Shown here: positions 43,819 through 51,806 of the stretch, one piece after another
How the letters are laid out: every line of letters begins with the position of its first letter
Numbering within the stretch: position 1 is the stretch's first letter
Assembly (NCBI RefSeq): GCF_004000275.1
Contig: NZ_RCIP01000001.1
Coordinates: forward strand, 426,749-490,748
DNA length: 64,000 nucleotides
Direction: 5' to 3'
Origin: Saccharospirillum alexandrii
GTDB lineage: Bacteria > Pseudomonadota > Gammaproteobacteria > Pseudomonadales > Natronospirillaceae
The notes under the pieces: generated by a model
Told to the model about the DNA's origin: nothing
Seen by the model: the letters and a program-made list of their open reading frames with translations, nothing else
Database searches by the model: none
Made by a program: the position numbers and the translations under genes

Positions 43819-44103
43819 ATGATTGAATCTTTCTCACTAGTCTCTTTCTTTCAGGCTTGCCAATGGGGCGTCGCCTTTCTGTTTGTGCCACTGGTCTGCT
43901 GGTACGAATGGTCGCGTTCCTCCGTATTTTGCCGCTGGTGCGCCCTGCTCAGCGGGTATGCCGTTCAGTTGGGGCTGATCGTTTTGCTGGTTGACTCCGG
44001 TTTCGAGATGTCCACCGTCATTTTGTTCGGCTCAATTTCAGCCTATGCCTGGATCAAGCTGATGACAGGCTGGCTGCCAACGGTTCGCAAAGCCGCCGCC
44101 TAG
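43819..44103 (+). CDS. Small inner-membrane protein, function unknown
   Basis: A 94-aa protein with about three hydrophobic segments (FQACQWGVAFLFVPLVCWYEW, ALLSGYAVQLGLIVLLV, TVILFGSISAYAWIKLM). No family recognised and no strong ribosome-binding site before the ATG. It lies in the same direction as the MscS gene 141 bp downstream. The gap before it (43536-43818, also promoter space for the divergent cyclase) shows no other gene. Confidence 0.5.
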   Translation: MIESFSLVSFFQACQWGVAFLFVPLVCWYEWSRSSVFCRWCALLSGYAVQLGLIVLLVDSGFEMSTVILFGSISAYAWIKLMTGWLPTVRKAAA

Positions 44104-44244
44104 GGGCCTGTCGGACGCCGGGCACGTCCCATTTTATCCCAACCTACACTTTTATACGTTTAGCCGGTACATTGCGATGCCTGTGGCGGGCTCGTCTTAT
44201 CGGGCCGGTTTTAATCAATATTCGGTTTAGAGGTCTGACGTCAG

Positions 44245-45366
44245 ATGGACATGGAAACACTGGTCAGTTGGGTGACCAGCGCGTTGAATATCGGTAAAGA
44301 GCATACCTGGATCATTCAGGTATTTGTGATTGTGTTACTGACCACACTGGTCAGTTATGCTACCAAGAAGGTGTTCGACAAGCTGGAAAAATCGGCAAAG
44401 AGGACAAACACCTTTTGGGATGATCTGCTGATTGGCGCGGCGCGCAAGCCGGTTAGGCTTTTCATCTGGTTGAATGGCCTGTTGCTGGCGACGGATGTGG
44501 TTCGTCGAGTCTCTAACGAGCCCATTTTCGATTTTGTCGACCCGGTACGGTCGGTGACTTTTGTGCTGGTGTTTGCCTGGTTTATGGTCAGTTTCATCCG
44601 CAAGGGCGAAGAAATGGTTCAGGACCCGAACCACGCTTCAAAGCCCATGGATGCCACGACGGCCTCTGCACTTGGCAAACTGATGCGGCTTTCTGTGCTG
44701 ATCACCTCAGCACTGGTAGTACTGCAGAGTCTCGGGTTCAGCGTATCCGGTGTGCTGGCGTTTGGCGGTATTGGCGGTATCGCTGTGGGTTTTGCCGCCA
44801 AGGATTTACTGGCCAACTTCTTTGGTGGCCTGATGATCTACCTGGATCAGCCTTTTCGGGTAGGCGACTGGGTCCGGTCGCCGGACCAGGAGATTGAGGG
44901 GACCGTTGAGAATATCGGCTGGCGTCTGACTCGCATCAGAACCTTCGACAAGCGACCCATTTATGTGCCCAATGCCACCTTTGCCAACATCACGGTTGAG
45001 AACCCGTCGCGGATGTTCAATCGCCGGATCAACGAGAACATTGGGGTACGTTATTGCGACGCTGGAAAAGTGGCTGCCATTGTTGCCGACGTGGAAGCCA
45101 TGTTGAAAGAGCACGAAGCGATTGATCAGGATCAGTTGCTGATGGTGCACCTGAATAAGTTTGCCGCTTCATCGATTGAGTTCTTCATCTACACCTTTAC
45201 CAAGACGGTGGTGTGGAAAGAATTTCATGAAATCAAACAGGATATCCTGCTGAAAATCATCGATATTGTTGAAGGCCATGGGGCCGAATTTGCCTTTCCG
45301 ACTCACACCATTCACATGGCCGAAGCCGAGCCGGAAGCAAGCCCGGAACCTCAGCAAAGTAATTGA
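44245..45366 (+). CDS. MscS-family mechanosensitive ion channel
   Basis: A 373-aa inner-membrane channel protein. N-terminal helices (IIQVFVIVLLTTLVSYATKK and two more) lead to the MscS pore helix and beta domain: SGVLAFGGIGGIAVGFAAKDLLANFFGG (key piece GFAAKDLLANFFGG), MIYLDQPFRVGDWV, then IGWRLTRIRTFDKRPIYVPNATFANITVENPS. The C-terminal alpha/beta domain ends in an acidic tail. Such channels release solutes on hypo-osmotic shock, fitting a marine habit. An 8-bp hairpin just past the stop separates it from the convergent TPR-methyltransferase. Confidence 0.9.
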   Translation: MDMETLVSWVTSALNIGKEHTWIIQVFVIVLLTTLVSYATKKVFDKLEKSAKRTNTFWDDLLIGAARKPVRLFIWLNGLLLATDVVRRVSNEPIFDFVDPVRSVTFVLVFAWFMVSFIRKGEEMVQDPNHASKPMDATTASALGKLMRLSVLITSALVVLQSLGFSVSGVLAFGGIGGIAVGFAAKDLLANFFGGLMIYLDQPFRVGDWVRSPDQEIEGTVENIGWRLTRIRTFDKRPIYVPNATFANITVENPSRMFNRRINENIGVRYCDAGKVAAIVADVEAMLKEHEAIDQDQLLMVHLNKFAASSIEFFIYTFTKTVVWKEFHEIKQDILLKIIDIVEGHGAEFAFPTHTIHMAEAEPEASPEPQQSN

Positions 45367-45380
45367 TGGCCGTTGCAGCG

Positions 45381-45400
45381 AGCCCGCATCCGTGCGGGCT
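45381..45400. terminator. Perfect stem-loop between convergent genes
   Basis: AGCCCGCATCCGTGCGGGCT: 8-bp perfect GC-rich stem with a TCCG loop, 14 bp after the MscS stop and 8 bp after the end of the leftward methyltransferase gene. No T-tract, but placement suits a shared transcript end. Confidence 0.6.
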
Positions 45401-45408
45401 GCTGATTC

Positions 45409-47484
45409 TCAATCCTGCGCCTGCACATAAAATTGCAACATACTGGCGAAGGTGTCCGGATGGGATTTCTCAAACGCCTCCCAGTCGTTCAGGTTGGTCA
45501 GGGCAGGGCGCTGGTTGTTCACGCTGGCCAGGAACGTCCGTCGGGCCTCGGGCGACAACACAAACCCCAGAAATTTGAGCGCATTCTGATCGAGCAGGCT
45601 TTTGATACGGGCGGGCGAGTAGCAATGCTCTTGAACGTGAAACAGCAGATCCCGGCAGCCGCTGGTGGAGTAAAAATCGCGGCTTTTTAGCAGGGCGCTG
45701 TAGTCTCCCTCCAACCGTTTTTGCAGCAGGTGCTCGCGAAAGCGTCGGATGTCTGCCTGACGGGCGGTATACCCCAGACGCGCTATCTGCCCCTGAGCCT
45801 GGCTGACGATTCTTCGGGCGCGTTCACTGTAGAGTCCGATTTTCAACAGGCCATTGGCTTCCAGCCGGCGTTGCAGTGCTTTTAGCCCTTGTTCCGGCTC
45901 GCTCATGTGGTGCAGTACGCCAGAACATTCAATCACATGAAAGCGCTCGTCTAGCTGGTCCAGTTCAAGAATGTCGGCTTGCAGAAAGCGAACATTGTGG
46001 ATGCCATAGCGCTCGGCCATACGCTTTGAGTAGGCCAGGCTGCGCGCGCTGAGATCAACGGCGGTTACTTCTACGTTGCGAAAATAGCGGGCTACATGCA
46101 GGGCATGCCGGCCCGTTCCTGAGCCGGCCACCAGGATTTTTATCGTCCCCATGTTGAAGAACTGCGGCGCCCTGAAGCCTTCCAGTTCAGCTTCAAGCGC
46201 TCGACCGTAATTGGTTGGGGTGTTGTAGCCTAAATGCAGCCAGCGCGGGTAGGGGTTTTCTTCATATTGCTGACGCACTTCGCGAGAAATGCTATCTCGG
46301 ATCGGCGTCAACTGTTCAATGTCTTTGGCCAGTGTCAGTTCATCTTGCAGTTCAATAACGCAGCGGCGAATGATTGGCCGGACATAACTTGGCCAGCGGT
46401 TCAAGGCTATGCGAGCGAGCTGTTCACTGTGTGCTACCTGGTGCAGTGGCTCGTACATGCCATACATCAGCAAGGCGCTGGTCAGGTCGGCTGGTTGTGG
46501 CTCGGGGGTAGACAGTGCGGTATCCAGTAACTCCCGCAAGGCGTTAAGCAGAGATTGCTCCTCGTCATCCTGCGCCCAAACGTGTTCATTGTGGATGCCC
46601 TGCACCACAAACGCCGCAGCCAGGCGCAACAGCGCCGGGTCAGAGAATTGCTGGGCAAGGCAATTGAGCAATACCTGCTTGCGTACCTGAATCAGAAAGT
46701 CCTCCAGCTCTGCCTGGCTGAAGTACAGCGTATTCAGTGCGAGACCGAGCATATCGTCCCGGGCAAGATCCTGCAGGTCTACGACGGCATTGGGGTCGTC
46801 AAGCTGATACTTGTGCCGCAGCAGCGAGGCGGTGAGCGGTGCCAGGCCATCGTGATCGACTTTGTCGAGTTTCAGCCAGCGAACGACGTCGTCTGCCAAC
46901 GCAGGCTGGTAGCTGTCGGCCTGAATATGTCGGGACACTTCAAACAGCTTGGCGCGGATGTGCGCGTCGTTGGGGTGTAGCTGAAACAGTTGGCGGTAGC
47001 CGTTAAACGCCTGCACCACGTTGCCCTGACGCGCAAAGGTGTATACCAGTGAGGTGGCTGCCCGGGTTTCTCCGGGCGCCAGCTCCAGACTGCGGCTAAA
47101 ATGGGCGAGAGCGTCGTCGTAGTGACCCGTAGCCAGCTTTACGTGACCCAGAGAATACCAGCAGCCGGCATCGTTCGGCGTTTGGTTCAGGGCAAATTGC
47201 AGGTAGTGCTCGGCCCGTTCGTAAAAGCCCTCGTCCAGGGCAATACGTCCCAGCAGGTTGAGTGCCGGCGAATAATTGGACTGACGGTCAAGCAACTGTT
47301 GGGCGATCGCCCGAGCCTGACCTCGGTACTGGGCCGTGTGCTCATTGCTCACCCGGTCGCTTAGGCTCAGCTCGTAATAGTGCCGCGCCTGTTGATCCAG
47401 TTCAGCCAGGGTGTCGGTTGGTGTCGCCGTCGACAGAGCCGATGTCTGCCCCGGTGTCGCCAGCGCCTGCGATGAGTGTCTCAT
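45409..47484 (-). CDS. TPR-repeat protein with class I SAM-dependent methyltransferase domain
   Basis: A 691-aa cytoplasmic protein. Residues about 60-180 hold TPR units (APALNLLGRIALDEGFYERAEHYLQFALNQTPNDAGCWYSLGHVKLATGHYDDALAHFSRSLELAPGE, readable as three). A helical middle follows. The methyltransferase domain starts near 440, with motif I ILVAGSGTGRHALHVARYF, the acidic end of strand 2 in VTAVDLSARSLAY and FHVIECSGVLHHM. The C-terminal 150 residues (DLLFHVQEHCYSPARIKSLL) are shared with other TPR-methyltransferases. A sigma-54 site points to it, and it ends the block next to fliS, so a role in modifying flagellar proteins is plausible but unproven. Confidence 0.82.
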   Translation of the reverse strand: MRHSSQALATPGQTSALSTATPTDTLAELDQQARHYYELSLSDRVSNEHTAQYRGQARAIAQQLLDRQSNYSPALNLLGRIALDEGFYERAEHYLQFALNQTPNDAGCWYSLGHVKLATGHYDDALAHFSRSLELAPGETRAATSLVYTFARQGNVVQAFNGYRQLFQLHPNDAHIRAKLFEVSRHIQADSYQPALADDVVRWLKLDKVDHDGLAPLTASLLRHKYQLDDPNAVVDLQDLARDDMLGLALNTLYFSQAELEDFLIQVRKQVLLNCLAQQFSDPALLRLAAAFVVQGIHNEHVWAQDDEEQSLLNALRELLDTALSTPEPQPADLTSALLMYGMYEPLHQVAHSEQLARIALNRWPSYVRPIIRRCVIELQDELTLAKDIEQLTPIRDSISREVRQQYEENPYPRWLHLGYNTPTNYGRALEAELEGFRAPQFFNMGTIKILVAGSGTGRHALHVARYFRNVEVTAVDLSARSLAYSKRMAERYGIHNVRFLQADILELDQLDERFHVIECSGVLHHMSEPEQGLKALQRRLEANGLLKIGLYSERARRIVSQAQGQIARLGYTARQADIRRFREHLLQKRLEGDYSALLKSRDFYSTSGCRDLLFHVQEHCYSPARIKSLLDQNALKFLGFVLSPEARRTFLASVNNQRPALTNLNDWEAFEKSHPDTFASMLQFYVQAQD

Positions 47485-47623
47485 AACGCACCTTTATGGG
47501 TGAGCGGCCAGGCCGCTGCCAGTGTCTGGCGGTCAAAATGTGGCCGCCGGTCGTGAAAAAGCGGCAATGACTCTCCGGTTTGGCGAGAGACTGGCCGTTT
47601 TTTCGTTCATTGACAGAGGTATT

Positions 47624-47638
47624 GCCAAGGCTGTGCCA
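47624..47638 (-). promoter_or_regulatory. Sigma-54 promoter aimed at the TPR-methyltransferase gene
   Basis: On the minus strand TGGCACAGCCTTGGC followed by AAT; GG-N10-GC spacing is exact and only the -12 box has one change (TGGC for TTGC). About 140 bp before the gene's ATG. It resembles the flgA site (GGCACAGCCCTTGC). Confidence 0.6.
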
Positions 47639-47699
47639 GTTTTACACTGACCGTAATCCGCCGCTGCTCGATAGCCGGTGTCGCGTCTCAAAAAAACAC

Positions 47700-47726
47700 T
47701 CAACAATTCCAGCACAGTGCCGCTAC
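47700..47726 (+). promoter_or_regulatory. Sigma-28 promoter of fliS
   Basis: TCAACAAT - 11 nt - GCCGCTAC; the -10 octamer and spacing are identical to the flgM site. It lies about 143 bp before the fliS ATG. The 384-bp gap 47485-47868 holds this site, the opposing sigma-54 site and no gene. Confidence 0.7.
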
Positions 47727-47868
47727 ATGGATTAAGCTTGTTCGGCGATCAGTGATGCGCGCGGAGCCACGTGGGGAGTATCCAGATGCTCTCCCGGGGC
47801 AAGGCAGATCAATGTTTACCGGGGAGGCTGTGGTGAAAAAAACATCCAGTGGTCTGAGAGGAAACGCT

Positions 47869-48273
47869 ATGTACGCACAGGGGATTAAGCAGTATCAGTC
47901 GGTCAGTACTGAAACCTCCATCATGGACGCCGACCCCCATAAGCTGATTCAACTGCTTTTCGAAGGTGCGCTTGCCCGGATATCCACCGCCAAGGGGCAT
48001 ATGGCTCGTAAGGAGTACGACAAGAAATCCAGAATGATTAACTCTGCGATCGACATTGTTGGTGGACTGCAGGACAGCCTGAACACCGATACCGGCGAGT
48101 TGGCGCTGAACCTTGAGCGGTTGTACGACTACATGTTGCGTCGCCTGTTTGAAGCCAATGCGCGCAATGATGAGGCGATTCTGGACGAAGTAGCCGGATT
48201 ACTGTCGCAGATCAAATCGTCATGGGATGCCATACGCGATGAAACCCTGGCTCAGAACCGGCCAGGTGAATAA
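47869..48273 (+). CDS. fliS: Flagellin export chaperone FliS
   Basis: A 134-aa helical chaperone that binds the C-terminal helices of flagellin and blocks premature polymerisation. The start MYAQGIKQYQSVSTETSIMDADPHKLIQLLFEGAL (core ADPHKLIQLLFEGAL) is typical, with AGAGGAAA ahead of the ATG at 47869; an upstream in-frame ATG at 47752 would add 39 unrelated residues and lies close to the promoter. Normal length although its client FliC has 979 residues. It is separated from fliD by 12 kb, contrary to the common fliD-fliS order, and has its own sigma-28 site. Confidence 0.93.
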   Translation: MYAQGIKQYQSVSTETSIMDADPHKLIQLLFEGALARISTAKGHMARKEYDKKSRMINSAIDIVGGLQDSLNTDTGELALNLERLYDYMLRRLFEANARNDEAILDEVAGLLSQIKSSWDAIRDETLAQNRPGE

Positions 48274-48274
48274 C

Positions 48275-48622
48275 ATGGCGATGGTGCAAACCACATCCAA
48301 TCGGCCCTTCAGGGTGTCGGAAGATACCCTGCTGGCTCAGACCAATGATCTGATTGTTCAGGGCTTTGAGCTGCAGGACATGCAATCGCTGGATGAACTG
48401 GAGCGCTGGGACGATGCCGTCAACGATATCCTGACGATTATCAATGATCAGGTACTGAACGCCGGCCTGGCAAGTTCTGCTCTGAAGCGTCGCATCGAAT
48501 GTCTGCTCGAACTCTATGTGTCTGTGCTGGCAAGCCTGTCGGAGCTGCAGCAAAGCCGTACCGCTCAGGCGACAGAATTGCGGCAACAACGCCGGATAAT
48601 TGCCGGCCCTGCCTCCGGCTAG
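48275..48622 (+). CDS. FliT-like flagellar chaperone candidate
   Basis: A 115-aa helical protein starting 1 bp after the fliS stop, with CCAGGTGA ahead of the ATG at 48275. Position directly after fliS is where FliT (chaperone of the cap FliD) or its pseudomonad counterpart lies. Sequence (LELQDMQSLDELERWDDAVNDIL-like helices, KRRIECLLELYVSVLASLSELQQSR) is compatible but too divergent to assign by eye. If correct, its client is the 1300-aa FliD of this cluster. Confidence 0.65.
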   Translation: MAMVQTTSNRPFRVSEDTLLAQTNDLIVQGFELQDMQSLDELERWDDAVNDILTIINDQVLNAGLASSALKRRIECLLELYVSVLASLSELQQSRTAQATELRQQRRIIAGPASG

Positions 48623-48976
48623 GGTTGCCATGGCCCTGTCGGGTTAATACTGAAATTACCAAAGGTCATCGGTCCCGGCTGCGGGGCGTTGGCCACTCTT
48701 GAGCGCTTATAGACGCGTGTTCCTGTCGGTTTCCATCCTGAATTCGGTAATCCTCTGTTACATTCTGTGTGCTGCTGCATGGAACTCAGTGTTTTTCTAT
48801 GGTAAGCCACTGAAAATAAAGGCATTATCGGGTTTTTGGCGCGTTTTCTCCGGAACCGCCGTGAGTTTGACAGGGCGTGAGTCTCGGTCTTTACTGTTTC
48901 AATACAGTCAAATTCCTGACGTGGAATGTCGGGCCTGGTGCCATCTCAGCTGTTTTGATGTGAGGAAATGTTCCCA
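48623..48976 (+). other. 354-bp leader region before fleQ
   Basis: No gene is apparent. The stretch 48720-48830 is richer in A+T than its surroundings (TTACATTCTG, GAAAATAAAGG) and may carry the fleQ promoter, which in pseudomonads is sigma-70 dependent. I see no -24/-12 or FliA-type element on the + strand here. Confidence 0.35.
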
Positions 48977-50425
48977 ATGTGGCGTGAAATTAAGCTCCTG
49001 GTAGTAGACGATGATGATCAACGTCGTCGGGACATTAAGGTTATTCTGGATTTTTTGGGTGAGGTTAACGTTACCCTGGGCAGCGACAACTGGCAGGAGC
49101 AGGCTGTTGCTGAATTGGGTGGAACCGATGAACTGGTGGCAGTCGTGGTGGGTTCAACCCAGCTGTCGCTGGCTCGAATGGTTCAGGCTGTTGCGGATTG
49201 GGATGAAGGCTTGCCCGTCATTCTGATGTCTGAACACCCAGAGTTTGAATTGCTCGACGACAGCTTGCGTCACCGGGTTATTGCCCGGCTGTCGATGCCT
49301 CCGACTTACAACAAATTGCTCGATACCCTGCACCGCGCCCAGATGTACCGCGAGCAGTTTGATCTGACGCGTGGCCGGGGCCAGCGTCGGGAAGTGAATT
49401 TGTTCCGCTCGCTGGTCGGCACGAGCCGAGGCGTGCAGCAAGTTCGCGAAATGATGACTCAGGTGGCTGACAAAGAAGTTACGGTCATGATTCAGGGGGA
49501 AAGCGGCACCGGTAAAGAAGTGGTTGCGCGTAACCTGCATTACAACTCCCACCGTCGTCACAAGCCTTTCGTACCGGTCAACTGCGGGGCCATTCCGGCT
49601 GAGTTGATTGAAAGCGAACTGTTTGGTCACGAAAAGGGCGCTTTTACCGGGGCCATTACTTCCCGGGCCGGCCGCTTTGAAATGGCCGAGGGCGGCACTC
49701 TGTTTCTCGATGAAATTGGGGACTTGCCGTTGAACATGCAGGTGAAGCTGCTGCGGGTGTTGCAGGAGCGAACCTTTGAACGGGTCGGTGGCAACAAGAC
49801 GTTTAACTGCGATATTCGGGTCATAGCGGCGACGCACCGTAACCTTGAGCAGATGATTGAGGAGAATACCTTTCGGGAAGACCTCTATTACCGGCTGAAT
49901 GTTTTCCCGATCGAAATGCCACCACTGCGCGAACGTTCCGAAGATGTTCCTGTCTTGCTCAACGAGTTGATTGCCCGGCTGGAGAACGAGAAACGAGGCT
50001 CGATTCGCTTTAACTCCGCGGCGGTGATGTCGCTGGTACGACATGACTGGCCCGGCAACGTTCGTGAGATGGCAAATCTGGTTGAACGGCTCGCAATCAT
50101 GCACCCCTACGGTGTGGTGGGGGTTCAGGAGCTCCCCCTGAAATACCGGCATGTTGACGATGATGACGAGTCGGTTCTGCCATTGCCGGCTTTGCCAGAG
50201 TCGGAATCGTTCAGTATCTCCCATTCCGAGCAGGCTGCATTGCTGCCGGTAAATGGGCTGGACCTGAAAGAGTACCTGACTGAGCTTGAGCGCAACCTGA
50301 TCCAGCAGGCACTCGATGACGCTCAGGGCGTGGTGGCGCGCGCGGCTGAAAAGCTCCACATTCGCCGAACCACCCTGGTCGAAAAGATGCGCAAATACAA
50401 AATCAACAAGCGTGAATCAGTTTAG
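48977..50425 (+). CDS. fleQ: Flagellar master regulator FleQ
   Basis: A 482-aa sigma-54 activator at the top of the flagellar hierarchy. The ATG at 48977 (MWREIKLLVVDDDDQRRRD) matches the family start and has GAGGAAA at good distance; the ATG 9 bp upstream is too close to it. The FleQ domain (about 1-115) is a receiver-like fold with no phospho-acceptor Asp at the expected strand (VAVVVGSTQ), as in FleQ proteins. The AAA+ domain has Walker A GESGTGKE (about 175), the sigma-54 contact loop GAFTGA, and Walker B GGTLFLDEIGD; a Fis-type helix-turn-helix ends the protein. FleQ also binds c-di-GMP in Pseudomonas. Confidence 0.93.
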   Translation: MWREIKLLVVDDDDQRRRDIKVILDFLGEVNVTLGSDNWQEQAVAELGGTDELVAVVVGSTQLSLARMVQAVADWDEGLPVILMSEHPEFELLDDSLRHRVIARLSMPPTYNKLLDTLHRAQMYREQFDLTRGRGQRREVNLFRSLVGTSRGVQQVREMMTQVADKEVTVMIQGESGTGKEVVARNLHYNSHRRHKPFVPVNCGAIPAELIESELFGHEKGAFTGAITSRAGRFEMAEGGTLFLDEIGDLPLNMQVKLLRVLQERTFERVGGNKTFNCDIRVIAATHRNLEQMIEENTFREDLYYRLNVFPIEMPPLRERSEDVPVLLNELIARLENEKRGSIRFNSAAVMSLVRHDWPGNVREMANLVERLAIMHPYGVVGVQELPLKYRHVDDDDESVLPLPALPESESFSISHSEQAALLPVNGLDLKEYLTELERNLIQQALDDAQGVVARAAEKLHIRRTTLVEKMRKYKINKRESV

Positions 50426-50433
50426 AGTTTTTG

Positions 50434-50489
50434 AGCTTCGAGTTAACAGCTAACAGCTAACAGCTAACAGCTCGTAGCTCGCAGCTCAA
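50434..50489. repeat. AGCTNNN heptad array, copy 2 (fleQ-fleS gap)
   Basis: Eight consecutive 7-bp units: AGCTTCG AGTTAAC AGCTAAC AGCTAAC AGCTAAC AGCTCGT AGCTCGC AGCTCAA. The array begins 9 bp after the fleQ stop and ends 1-2 bp before the fleSR sigma-54 site, filling the upstream half of the gap. Confidence 0.85.
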
Positions 50490-50490
50490 A

Positions 50491-50508
50491 TTGGCACCCC
50501 TCTTGCTA
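50491..50508 (+). promoter_or_regulatory. Sigma-54 promoter of fleSR
   Basis: TTGGCACCCCTCTTGCTA, an excellent -24/-12 match with correct spacing, 42 bp before fleS. In Pseudomonas fleSR is FleQ- and sigma-54-dependent, and the gene order here agrees. Confidence 0.93.
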
Positions 50509-50549
50509 AACCCCTATAAAGCGCCAATAAATGGTCACTGGGAGACGGC

Positions 50550-51752
50550 ATGGGTGTGCCACAATTTGACAATCTGAATCAGCAGCAAGGCTCGGCCGAC
50601 ATGTCCGAGCAATCGCTTGCTGATCTAAAGCAGGCGTTTGCAACCTTTAACCAGGTTTCCGAGCAACTGACCGAAAGCTACCAGATGCTGGAAAGCCGTG
50701 TTGTCGAGCTCAGTGGTGAGCTGGCGACCGTCAGTGAACAACGCATGCAGGAGCTGTCGGAAAAAGAGCGCCTGGCCGATCAGTTGGAAAGTTTGCTGAA
50801 TCTGCTGCCGGCCGGGGTAATTGTTATCGACAATACCGGTCGTATTGGCCGGATCAACCCGGCTGCCGAGGCGTTGTTGCGCAACGAAGCCAACCCCCGA
50901 TTGATCGGCGAGCCCTGGGTTCGCATCATCCGTAACGCCTTCAAACCCCGCCAGGACGACGGCCATGAGATTTCACTGGTCGACGGACGCCTGGTCAGCA
51001 TTGAAACCTGTGCGCTCGATAACGCCGGCCAACTGATACTGCTCACCGACCAGACGGAAACCCGTGCCCTGCAGGCGCAGCTGTCGCGCCACGAACGACT
51101 GTCGGCGATGGGGCGCATGGTCGCCTCACTCGCGCATCAGATTCGCACTCCGCTGTCAGCCGCCATGTTATATGCCTCGAACCTCAAGAATCCCCGGGTG
51201 AGTCAGCCGGTGCGCGAGCAGTTTGTCGATAAATTGCTAGGCCGGTTACACCACCTCGAACAGCAGGTGCAGGATATGCTGGTATTCGTGAAGGGCGAGT
51301 GCAAGCTGATTCATAAAGTCACCGTAGCCGACTTGTATTTGGCCATGCAGGACAACCTCTCGGTGCTGATTCGGCAGCACCCGGACGCCCTGGAGTGGCG
51401 AGACCTGAGCCATGGTGCCGAGCTGCAATGCCAGAAAGATGCGCTGGTCAGTGCCTTGAGTAACCTGGTCACCAACGCCTTCGAAGCGATACGGTCCAAC
51501 CCTGCTATTTCCATCACTGCCCGCGAGGAAGCTGGCCGACTGTTACTGACCATTTCGGACAACGGTCCGGGCATGGATGAGGCGACCCTTAACCAGGTCA
51601 CCGAACCGTTTTTCACAACGAAAAGCCATGGTACTGGCCTGGGTTTGCCGGTGGTCATGGCCGTCACCCGGGCACACCAGGGTGAGTTCCACATCAACAG
51701 TCGGCCGGGAGAGGGCACACAGGTTGCCCTGACTTTTCCGGTTAAAGGCTAA
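50550..51752 (+). CDS. fleS: Flagellar sensor histidine kinase FleS
   Basis: A 400-aa cytoplasmic kinase (no membrane segment). An N-terminal coiled coil (about 20-75) leads to a PAS domain (about 85-165, GVIVIDNTGRIGRINPAAEALL), then HisKA with the phosphorylated His196 in SLAHQIRTPLSAA, and an HATPase domain (SNLVTNAFEAI, ISDNGPGMDEAT, HGTGLGLPVV). It phosphorylates FleR to turn on class III hook and basal-body genes. The ATG at 50550 or 50601 could be used; GGGAGA precedes the first. It overlaps nothing and is 54 bp ahead of fleR. Confidence 0.9.
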   Translation: MGVPQFDNLNQQQGSADMSEQSLADLKQAFATFNQVSEQLTESYQMLESRVVELSGELATVSEQRMQELSEKERLADQLESLLNLLPAGVIVIDNTGRIGRINPAAEALLRNEANPRLIGEPWVRIIRNAFKPRQDDGHEISLVDGRLVSIETCALDNAGQLILLTDQTETRALQAQLSRHERLSAMGRMVASLAHQIRTPLSAAMLYASNLKNPRVSQPVREQFVDKLLGRLHHLEQQVQDMLVFVKGECKLIHKVTVADLYLAMQDNLSVLIRQHPDALEWRDLSHGAELQCQKDALVSALSNLVTNAFEAIRSNPAISITAREEAGRLLLTISDNGPGMDEATLNQVTEPFFTTKSHGTGLGLPVVMAVTRAHQGEFHINSRPGEGTQVALTFPVKG

Positions 51753-51806
51753 TCGCCAGCGTGACCTGGCGCGCGGCAAATCGCCGTCAGATATGAGGAG
51801 AAATGC

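Noticed and set aside
49154-50359. A 401-codon open frame antisense to fleQ
   Set aside because: No domain or start signal; GC-rich genes commonly leave long antisense frames.
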